Origin: Tritrichomonas foetus
Lineage: Eukaryota > Parabasalia > Tritrichomonadida > Tritrichomonadidae
Length of the DNA: 35,225 bases
Direction: 5' to 3'
Assembly (NCBI GenBank): GCA_001839685.1
Contig: MLAK01000982.1
Coordinates: 10,066 to 45,290 of the forward strand
Shown: positions 18,019 to 25,786 of the stretch, piece by piece
Layout of the letters: every line of letters starts with the position of its first letter
Position numbering within the stretch: position 1 is the stretch's first letter
The notes under the pieces: model-generated
What the model saw: only the letters and a program-made list of their open reading frames with translations
What the model was told of the DNA's origin: nothing
Database searches by the model: none
Position numbers and translations under genes: made by a program

Positions 18019-19302
18019 ATGAGTTTGAGAACTTTAATCTATCCCGTTTGGAGCTATTACGACAACCTTATTCGCCTGGACACAGAGACAACTTTCAATC
18101 AGCACAATTCGAACCTCACTTTCTCAGTTATTCCCCAATCGCTAATCGAAGTCCTCCTTCCAGAAGTTTCACGCATTTTAGACAACGAGCCAACTGTCCT
18201 CCACATTGTCGGCGATGTTGTGGTCGTTGCTGAAATCCATGGCCACATTTTAGATCTGTTCAGAATAATCAACAAATTTGGAAATCCTGAGAAGCAGAAA
18301 TATCTTTTCTTAGGTGATTTTGTTGACAGAGGTGATTTCTCAACTGAAGTAGCCATTCTTCTTTTCGTTATGAAATTTTTATGGCCAGATAATATTTTCA
18401 TTCTTCGAGGAAACCACGAGTTTGCGCAGGAATGCCAAAGAGGCCAATTTGCATCTGAATTAAGGTCGATGTATGGAAATAAAGGCGTTGAAGCATCGTT
18501 TCTTCATGCGTTTGCGTTTTTGCCACTTTGTGCGGTTATAAACGGCTCCTTCTTTTGTGTTCATGGCGGGATCGGTCCCAACATTAAGGATATAGCCACG
18601 ATGAATGAAATTCGTCGTCCGTTTTATGAAATCAATCAATCCCTCTCAAATGAGCTCATTTTATCTGAGCCTTCAAAAAATATAATGGGATTCAAAAAGT
18701 CAAGACAAAAGCACGTTTACTCGTATGGATATAAAGCAATAAAGGATTTCATGGATAAAGAGGGATTAAAATTAATCATTCGCGCAAATGAAGGAATTGA
18801 TAATGGCATTGAGTATGCATTGAATGACACAGTTATTTCAATTTGTTCATGTTCTACGTTTTGTGGAAACATTCGAAATCACGAATTAAGCAAATCCACT
18901 GTTTTACTTCTTAAAGAAAATAAAACATTTGAACCGCACACTTTTGCACCTATTCCATACTTCAAAAGATCAATGGCAGTTCACATGTCAAAGCATGTGG
19001 CAATGTTATCTCCTGGAAAAACAATAGATCTCAGTATGGAAATTCCAATATACAATTCACCAATGACACCATTTAATAAAACAATAACGAGAAGATTACC
19101 AATCTTAATACCAAAAGAGAAAATTAATGATCATGAACTTTATTTGAATACAAATAGAAGGCATTCAGTCAACCGGAAAACATCAGACTCAAGAGCAAGG
19201 CAAATCAGGAAGGAGGTTTTACGGGCTGAAGAATTGACTGGAATGAGAAAACTTTCTTCAAGATATTCAGTAAATAAAAGATCGCGATCAGTGTGGAAAT
19301 GA
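18019..19302 (+). CDS. PPP-family phosphatase with altered metal ligands (possible pseudophosphatase)
   Basis: 427 residues. The PPP catalytic fold is clear at residues about 60-310, but the signature motifs are mixed. Intact motifs are GDFVDRG at 99-105, GNHE at 131-134 and VHGG with His182. The first motif, normally GDxHG, reads AEIHG at 71-75, so the metal-ligand Asp is Glu72. The normal RAHE/RAHQ reads RANE at 255-258, so the metal-ligand His is Asn257. The WSDP motif is LSEP, and SAPNYCG is replaced by SCSTFCG. Two of the six metal ligands of PP1 are thus changed. A basic, Ser/Arg-rich tail of about 110 residues follows. It may bind phosphoproteins without, or with reduced, catalysis. 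The frame is intact, so it is not a broken gene. Start ATG 18019; a hairpin abuts it. Confidence 0.88.
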   Translation: MSLRTLIYPVWSYYDNLIRLDTETTFNQHNSNLTFSVIPQSLIEVLLPEVSRILDNEPTVLHIVGDVVVVAEIHGHILDLFRIINKFGNPEKQKYLFLGDFVDRGDFSTEVAILLFVMKFLWPDNIFILRGNHEFAQECQRGQFASELRSMYGNKGVEASFLHAFAFLPLCAVINGSFFCVHGGIGPNIKDIATMNEIRRPFYEINQSLSNELILSEPSKNIMGFKKSRQKHVYSYGYKAIKDFMDKEGLKLIIRANEGIDNGIEYALNDTVISICSCSTFCGNIRNHELSKSTVLLLKENKTFEPHTFAPIPYFKRSMAVHMSKHVAMLSPGKTIDLSMEIPIYNSPMTPFNKTITRRLPILIPKEKINDHELYLNTNRRHSVNRKTSDSRARQIRKEVLRAEELTGMRKLSSRYSVNKRSRSVWK

Positions 19303-19823
19303 AACAGAAAAGAAAAAATCGACCAAAAAATAATTGGATAGAAATTAAAATGGTAGGTCCATGTTGACAACAAAAATTGGGCGAAAAAAAAAAGAACTTT
19401 CGAGTTTGAAAAGAAATTCACTGAAAAATCATTTTATTAGACATGTTCTAATAATATTGTTGAGTGATTTTAAATGATAATTAGAATGATGCTCTACATT
19501 GAGAATGCCGACATTTTGATGTTGGAAAAAAATGTTTTTGTTTTTTATAAATTTTCACTATGGTTTCTTTTTGGAGATATTGTTTGTATTTCTCAAATGT
19601 TAGTATAATTTCAATCGAAATCAATTCATTCAACGGAATAAATGATTTCACCCAAATCTCGAAATATTAAGTGACTATGATGTAGATGATATAATATCAC
19701 ATGCTCATGATTAGGAATGCTTTTTCTCACACATTTAACAATAAAAAGTGAGAAAGACCATTTTTTAATATCTTCACCGAAGTGGTCATTTTTCGAAGGC
19801 TCCGATACAATCTTTCAAAAAAT

Positions 19824-19923
19824 AATTCGAATAACGCAGGCACTTTAAATCGATTTCTCTGAGCATCAAGCTCTGGTATTGAATCGATCGAATACAATTT
19901 TTGAAATTCTGCGTTCGCAATTG
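19824..19923. repeat. 100-bp imperfect inverted repeat (foldback)
   Basis: Outer arms AACGCAG (19833-19839) and CTGCGTT (19909-19915) are flanked by partly matching AATTCGAAT and CGCAATTG. Inner ATCGAT pairs (19849-19854, 19883-19888) and a tip GAGC-ATCAA-GCTC (19861-19873) continue the pairing. No open frame is carried. Confidence 0.5.
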
Positions 19924-19994
19924 TTAATAAGCTTAATTTTATTCGATAAATACGTACTCATTAGTTTCATGATGTTTTATCAGGAAAGAATCTC

Positions 19995-20053
19995 CTATTC
20001 AGAAATCATTCACCAGATAACGTAATAAAAAAGATTGGTGAATAATTGAATAG
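19995..20053. repeat. 59-bp inverted repeat
   Basis: CTATTC (19995-20000) pairs with GAATAG (20048-20053), and ATTCACCA (20008-20015) pairs with TGGTGAAT (20036-20043), all in register. It sits about 310 bases upstream of the ABC transporter gene. Confidence 0.5.
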
Positions 20054-20360
20054 ATACGATTTTTCCATTCAATAATCATCTTCATATAATTATAGTATAT
20101 ATTGGCTTTATTTTTTTATAATTTTGTATTATATTATAAAATAAATGTTAATAAATTAATAAATGTATTTTTTCAAAATATACGTGGAATATTCATATTA
20201 TTGAAGAAGATATTATTGTCGCAAAAAAGGATAAAATTCAATGGATTCAAGTATGAAACTTTTTGAGAGAATAATGTATAACTTTTTAAACTCCCATTAC
20301 TTTTTAACACAATTAAATAGATTCAATTCGGAAAAATTTAAAAATAATTTCTAAATAACT

Positions 20361-20365
20361 TCATT
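20361..20365 (+). promoter_or_regulatory. Initiator TCATT directly before the ABC transporter ATG
   Basis: TCATT is immediately followed by ATG at 20366. If the A of TCA is +1, the 5' leader is only three bases, within the range known for trichomonad mRNAs. Confidence 0.6.
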
Positions 20366-22831
20366 ATGAAAAAATCATCCAAGAATTTGGATGAAATCTC
20401 GATGAGCGAAACTACTGCTGATCGCTCACCTCGATCAAACTTTTGGAGAACTGTTAGAGCATTGTTTAAGAAATCCTTTCTTATAAAAGTTCGTCATCCT
20501 GTTACAATTATAGAATTCATCATAAGTTGTATTGTATGGATTCCAATTTATCCATCATGGTTACTTGCAAGACAAGATTATCGTGGATATTATCAACCTA
20601 ATATATCATACACTAACTTAATACCAATTAATCTTTTAACGTTTTATGCCATCACTGAAAACTCAACCTTTATTATCACACCAGATTGTAATAATACTAG
20701 AAGACTTGTTGAGCTAATGAATGAAACTATAAATCTAGCACTTAATTTGACAGATGCAATAAATGATTCCTATATTAATGATACATTTGGAAATGATACA
20801 TTTATAAGTTATACAGATTATATTGAAAATTTCAAATTTGAGCCACAATTTGCAGAAGATGTAGATGAGTTGAAAAGAATGATTTATGAACATACAAGTA
20901 ATGGAATTGGTGTAAATTGGGCAAATGCAGATGATAATGAAACAGCATTAACAAAACCAATTTTAGAGACTTATCGGCAAAGTTTTGTTGGATCTCCAGA
21001 CACAGATTTATTTGAAGTTCTTTACCGAGCTTTAGCAATAATGAATGGTTTCCCACAAGCTAGCTTAGCTGCAACAAATACAAGCTGGCAACCATTTTCA
21101 ACTCCACCAACTGTTGAATTATTCGATCTAGAAATTTTAATTGCTATTATTGGGGTTATCCCGATTATTATATCAACTATGCCTGATTTGCAATCCCTTC
21201 TTGAAGAGAAAGATACTCGTGTTCAAACCTTATCGTTTTTAATGGGATGTAGTGAAACTGCTTATTGGCTTGTTTCATTTTGTATGCAGTTTATTTTGTC
21301 AGTTATTCCATATTTACTTATGTGCTTGTTTTTATGCTTTGTTTTTGCAATGAATGGAACAGACTTTTCTTTAATGTTTGTGATTTCTTTATTGTTTATT
21401 ATTGCACATATTTGGTTTTTAATGTTTCTGACAACTTTTATGAAAAAAGCATCAATGGGAAGACTTATCGTTGTAGTTTTTCTTGTGTTTGCTGTATTTT
21501 TTGCGTATGTTCATTATTTCTTTACTCTTGATGATTCGAACAGCAATGAAGCTGTAAAACATGTCTTTTCCATTATCCCCTTAAGTTGTTATCAACTGAT
21601 AATGATGACAATGTATACTCAATGTAAAACATCAATGCCTGTTGTTACATGGAAAGATTTATCAAATGGATCTCTAAAATATCAAGTATGGTATGCCATA
21701 ATGTGGCTTCCAATTGATGCAATTTTATATTTCCTTCTTTTTGTGTTATTTAATTTGATGAATCCACGTGATTTTGGATCACCACCATTGTCGTGGCGTG
21801 AAATATTCAGTAGAGAATCATGGAGGCGTTTATTCGGCCGAAAAGCTGCAATATATAATTGTGATAATACTTCTGAACAAGAATTAATGAGTGTAACAGG
21901 ACTATCTAAAACTTATAATGGATATAAAACAGTTACTGCATTATCAAATGTAGAATTTCAAATAAAACAAAATGAAGTTATTGTTGTAATTGGGCCAAAT
22001 GGTGCTGGTAAATCTACATTAATAAATATACTTGCTGGTGCAATTGAGCCAACATCTGGAGCATTAAGATTATTTGGAGGAGCTCCAACCAAACGATTTA
22101 AAGAAATTCAACAAATTTTGGGTGTTTGTTTTCAAGATAATGTTATAATTAGTAGACTCAGTATTGCTGAACATTTTGATTTATTTGGTGCATTTAAAGA
22201 TATTCCACATGGTGAACTTGAGCAAACAAGGGATTTCTTTGCTGATACACTTCAACTTCGAGAAATGTTAAAAACTCGTGCTGGAGATTTAAGTGGTGGG
22301 CAAAAGCGTAAGCTTTGCATAGCATTGTCACTATTAGGAGATCCACCATTAGTTATTATGGATGAGCCTACTGCTGGTGTTGATGTTCAAAGTAGACAGC
22401 TTATTTGGAAAGTCATTGCTTCATTGAAGCATACAACCACAATTGTTACAAGTCACGCGCTTGAAGAAGCTGAAGCTGTTTCTTCAAGATTATTTGTTGT
22501 GGCTGGTGGTCAAATGCCTTTTGCAGGAACAGCAACAGAATTAAGAAGTCAATTTAAATGTGGCTATGTTTTGAGAATTGATACAGAGAATAAACAAAAT
22601 ATTGAGAATGTTCTTCAAATGGCACAATCATTTGAACCAGATGCAAAACTATCGAGTGATCGAGATGATACAATTGAGCTTCCTGTTTCCAGAAGTATAC
22701 CTAAATTTATTAATGAATTGGAAGACAAGAAGGAATCATTAGGAATATCTTCGTTTAGTTTTTCCGTTGAGCAACTTGAAGATGTACTTCTTAAACTCAT
22801 TCAAATGGAAGAAGTGAACTACGCAGGATAA
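20366..22831 (+). CDS. ABC transporter, ABCA-type half transporter
   Basis: 821 residues with one membrane domain followed by one ATPase domain. TM1 is at about 46-66. A large N-glycosylation-rich ectodomain (many N-x-S/T) spans about 67-250, and further membrane helices lie between 255 and 465. The nucleotide-binding domain has Walker A GPNGAGKST at 543-551, Q-loop Gln590, signature LSGGQ at 642-646, Walker B with Asp666-Glu667 (IMDEPTAGVD) and the switch His697. All catalytic residues are intact. The big loop after TM1 and the GVDVQSR sequence fit subfamily A, whose members move lipids or sterols. As a half transporter it should dimerise. Substrate unknown. The start follows TCATT directly. 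Confidence 0.93.
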   Translation: MKKSSKNLDEISMSETTADRSPRSNFWRTVRALFKKSFLIKVRHPVTIIEFIISCIVWIPIYPSWLLARQDYRGYYQPNISYTNLIPINLLTFYAITENSTFIITPDCNNTRRLVELMNETINLALNLTDAINDSYINDTFGNDTFISYTDYIENFKFEPQFAEDVDELKRMIYEHTSNGIGVNWANADDNETALTKPILETYRQSFVGSPDTDLFEVLYRALAIMNGFPQASLAATNTSWQPFSTPPTVELFDLEILIAIIGVIPIIISTMPDLQSLLEEKDTRVQTLSFLMGCSETAYWLVSFCMQFILSVIPYLLMCLFLCFVFAMNGTDFSLMFVISLLFIIAHIWFLMFLTTFMKKASMGRLIVVVFLVFAVFFAYVHYFFTLDDSNSNEAVKHVFSIIPLSCYQLIMMTMYTQCKTSMPVVTWKDLSNGSLKYQVWYAIMWLPIDAILYFLLFVLFNLMNPRDFGSPPLSWREIFSRESWRRLFGRKAAIYNCDNTSEQELMSVTGLSKTYNGYKTVTALSNVEFQIKQNEVIVVIGPNGAGKSTLINILAGAIEPTSGALRLFGGAPTKRFKEIQQILGVCFQDNVIISRLSIAEHFDLFGAFKDIPHGELEQTRDFFADTLQLREMLKTRAGDLSGGQKRKLCIALSLLGDPPLVIMDEPTAGVDVQSRQLIWKVIASLKHTTTIVTSHALEEAEAVSSRLFVVAGGQMPFAGTATELRSQFKCGYVLRIDTENKQNIENVLQMAQSFEPDAKLSSDRDDTIELPVSRSIPKFINELEDKKESLGISSFSFSVEQLEDVLLKLIQMEEVNYAG

Positions 22832-23225
22832 TAGAAATACAATTTATAGAACTAGATTTATAAATTTATTATTCGTGATATATTTAAGGCGCAATTAAGA
22901 TTCTTAAATAAATATATTATGTATTTTTCATAGTTTTATTCCTTTTTTATCATTTTAATTTGTATATATAGTAATCCTTGATCTTCATGAGGAAAAATAA
23001 CTGCCTTTCATTAATCAACAGTTGTATAAGCTGTTTCAATGAAAACTTTGATAGTCTAGCTCAAACGTCAAAATTAGTTTTGGTATCATCTCGTTTGTAA
23101 ATATTAATTTCTTCATATTTGAGTGGAATATTACAGATCAAAAACCATGAGATAAAAACGAAATCTAAATAATACAAACAATACATCATTTATAAATAAT
23201 AATAATAATAAATATAACTCTATTT
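22832..23225. other. Spacer between converging ABC and MFS genes
   Basis: 394 bp between two convergent stop codons, so it holds two 3' ends. A short AAT microsatellite lies at about 23195-23212. No gene is seen. Confidence 0.5.
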
Positions 23226-24497
23226 CTATATTAACGCCATTTCTTCTGTTTCTTTCACTCTATTATCAGGAATACAAAATATAGCAAAGAAAATTGATCC
23301 TAAGGTGCAAAGGGCATACACAAGAATCGTCAAGAATTCACCAATCGTCGAATTCAAAAGTGGGAAAGTGAAAACAACTACCCATGAAATGATCCAGTGC
23401 GCCGACATCATAATCATAGTACCTCCAAGCCTGGCGCGATCAGTAAAAAGTTGAACCCAAATTGCATAAGTTAAAGGGCCAACTCCGAACCCAAATGAAA
23501 GCCTATACATGAAAATACAAAGAACTGGAACATAATTTGGAACCTCCAAAGTGGTTGTTATTGCATAAATAATTAATAATATAAATAACAAAGCTGCTGA
23601 AAGACACCACATTATTCTCGGTCCAAAACTATCGATTAGTAAAGATGTAATCATGACAGAAATTAATTGAGAAGCATTCACAAGCAAATTTTGAAGATTC
23701 GAGTTTATTTCAAGACCACTCTTCGCCATAATTGAACTCAGATTGGCTAAAATCGCATTTGTTCCGCAAAATTGTTGGAAGAAAAACAAAACAATTGATA
23801 AAAACAAGATCTTCATGTTTTTCTTCGTAAATAATCCATTGACGTCACGTTCGAGAGTGTTCTTTTTCCCAGAATTTATCGGGTTTAAAGAATTTTTTGA
23901 ATTTGCTGCAGAATGTCCAGTTGCTTCCATGTTTTTTAGCACGTGTGATAAGTGTGAAGCTTTCTTTGCAAGTCGTCTGGATTTATCGTATGCAGAGACA
24001 GGAGAGTCACGAATGATCCACACCAAACCACTGAAAATGATTGAAATTGCTGCGCAAGAAATAGCCAATATTTTGAAATCAAAAAAAGCACCAATGATGT
24101 TAATAAAGCAAATTCCAGATACAATAAAAAACTGATGCATGCAACCAGTAAACCCATAGGCATTTGCTGGAGCAATTTCAAAAAGGTAAACAAGGGATGT
24201 GGAACTCATAAATCCCCAGAGAATTCCATGAATCAAACGGACAATTAAAATGTAAAGCATTCGATTTTCATTAACTGGGAAAATAAGAAAATAAAGAATT
24301 CCGTTAATCAGCGCGCCAAGTGAAATCGATAATTGTCGACCAAAACGGGTGACAAAAGGGTAAAATATGACTGATCCAATAGCTGCGGTAAATCTGGGTC
24401 CATTGTTGAACCATTCCCACATGGTTGTATATTGTTGAAGACCTGGATATTTTTCTTTGATCGAAGCTGCGGCTGGACCGGCAAATGAAGTTAGCAT
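23226..24497 (-). CDS. Sugar-porter (SLC2-like) MFS transporter, first helix interrupted by a stop
   Basis: 423 residues from the ATG at 24497. Sugar-porter motifs are in order: RFGR after TM2; VYLFEIAPANAYGFTG, matching the P-x-Y-x-x-E-x-A-P...R-G motif region; RDSP for PESPR; a Lys-rich central loop with an insertion; QQFCGTNAI for QQ-x-x-G-x-N; and GFGVGPLTYAIWVQLF for G-x-G-P-x-x-W...E-x-F-P. About eleven membrane helices are complete. TM1 is cut: the accepted start lies inside it, and the same frame continues upstream through a TAA at 24516-24518 into a hydrophobic segment that starts with ATG at 24560. Family members normally run 450-500 residues. Either the gene is newly broken, initiation moved to the inner ATG, or the stop is read through. 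Confidence 0.8.
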   Translation of the reverse strand: MLTSFAGPAAASIKEKYPGLQQYTTMWEWFNNGPRFTAAIGSVIFYPFVTRFGRQLSISLGALINGILYFLIFPVNENRMLYILIVRLIHGILWGFMSSTSLVYLFEIAPANAYGFTGCMHQFFIVSGICFINIIGAFFDFKILAISCAAISIIFSGLVWIIRDSPVSAYDKSRRLAKKASHLSHVLKNMEATGHSAANSKNSLNPINSGKKNTLERDVNGLFTKKNMKILFLSIVLFFFQQFCGTNAILANLSSIMAKSGLEINSNLQNLLVNASQLISVMITSLLIDSFGPRIMWCLSAALLFILLIIYAITTTLEVPNYVPVLCIFMYRLSFGFGVGPLTYAIWVQLFTDRARLGGTMIMMSAHWIISWVVVFTFPLLNSTIGEFLTILVYALCTLGSIFFAIFCIPDNRVKETEEMALI

Positions 24498-24560
24498 TCC
24501 GAAATTGGATGATGCTTATAAAATGACGAGCATCGAAAAGAAATCGCGATTAATTCGCAT
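24498..24560 (-). pseudogene. Detached N-terminus of the MFS gene, in frame across a TAA stop
   Basis: Read on the minus strand from the ATG at 24560-24558, this gives MRINRDFFSMLVIL, then TAA (24516-24518), then ASSNFG directly in frame with the MLTSFAGP start of the MFS protein. The hydrophobic stretch and the FG...AGPAA pattern fit one continuous TM1 with the stop in its middle. This was worked out by hand translation. Confidence 0.6.
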
Positions 24561-25149
24561 GAAATGGATGGATAAAAAACTCTTTGAATTTCGAAAAACT
24601 TTTTCATTCATTGTTTATTGAAAAAGCTGGTGGATCTAAAACTTTTTGAACTGAAGCGATTTGTTATTTACATTATTTCAACTTTTTCATATGATTTTAT
24701 CATCAGTTTTCAAAGATAAAATGATCAACTATTTTAATAATGTATTAAAGATGTTCTCAATCTTCTATCGATTATTCCGAGATTTCCTCATAATAAAACC
24801 TTCTGTATAATTTTCTGACCTCAAATATATTCGAATTTGTTCTTTGGAAGTATATATTGCAATTTTTTATAATTATTTGTGAGAAAAATCAACAATTTGT
24901 GAAATATTGTTTGTAACGTATTTTAATTGAATTTTGAAAATATGTCAAAGTGAAAAAAAAAAGAAATATGACAGTTTTTTTCTCATTTTTCACGTAATAG
25001 TTAATAAAGCCAATAAAATAAAGATGAAAACTTGCTCAAAAAATGATTCATAAACAAGAGCCGATGAAAACCAGAGAATCAAAATAATGATTTTTCATTA
25101 TCGATAAATGTTTATTGTTAAAATATTTTTAGATTGTGAGTAACAAAAA

Positions 25150-25238
25150 CATCAAAAATCAAAATTGATAAGAATGAATTTGTCAGATTTTAACATCAAT
25201 CTGATTGTCGCAATTTCGATTATCAAATTCAGTTGATG
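25150..25238. repeat. 89-bp imperfect inverted repeat (foldback)
   Basis: CATCAA (25150-25155) pairs with TTGATG (25233-25238), AATTGATAA (25163-25171) with TTATCAAATT (25220-25229), and TCAGATT (25183-25189) with AATCTGA (25198-25204). All are nested in register with one small offset. Confidence 0.6.
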
Positions 25239-25270
25239 ATTCATTTGGAAAATGCATTCACAATATTTTA

Positions 25271-25377
25271 TACCTCTGTATCACGATCAAACTTGAAAAA
25301 AGATTTCTATCAGGTTTGGCCAAACCTATAGATGAATTTCAATTTCTGATTTAATCTTTCGTTGTAATGCAGAGGTA
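25271..25377. repeat. 107-bp imperfect inverted repeat with a perfect 16-bp palindrome at the centre
   Basis: The outer arms are TACCTCTG (25271-25278) and CAGAGGTA (25370-25377), and similarity continues inward for about 20 bases (ATCAC against ATTAC). The centre is AGGTTTGGCCAAACCT (25312-25327), a perfect palindrome. The whole could fold into one cruciform or RNA hairpin. Confidence 0.6.
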
Positions 25378-25786
25378 CATAATAACAATTATGAATCCGA
25401 ATTAAAAAAGTAACGTTTTCTTCTCAAGCATTGTTGATTCCAAACTCATCATAACGCAATCCAGCTTACAAAAAGAATATTCACAATAGCACATTTTCAA
25501 GTAAACTAAAACATTTAAAAGTTTACTGGAATATTTATCTACACGAGAGATATTTAAAACACCATTCTTATTATCATCTTTTAATTTCAATTGAGGTTAG
25601 AGTTATTCAGTCGTTATATGGTCATATACAGTTATCATACGTTTATTTTATTATCAAAAAGTTTTGATAGATTCAGAGTGCTTCCTCTTAAAAAGTAAAA
25701 GCTAACAATCTGAACATTGAAACTTTTGAAGGAAATACGAAATATTCAATGATGGCGTTCAATCAATTTTTTTTCACATTTTTCAC

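Larger units (their letters stand above)
19303..20365. other. Long intergenic region with clustered hairpins
   Basis: About 1.06 kb without a supported gene. Between about 19723 and 20053 several inverted repeats follow one another: TTTCTCAC/GTGAGAAA (about 19724-19760), CTTC-ACC-GAAG with GACCA/TGGTC around it (about 19760-19792), a foldback at 19824-19923 and another at 19995-20053. The last bases carry an initiator at the ABC transporter start. Confidence 0.5.
24561..25786. other. Intergenic region with two adjacent foldbacks
   Basis: About 1.2 kb between the divergent MFS and secreted-protein genes. No gene is supported; the 62-codon frame at 25402-25590 is judged to be chance. It contains two long inverted repeats, at 25150-25238 and 25271-25377. 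Confidence 0.5.
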
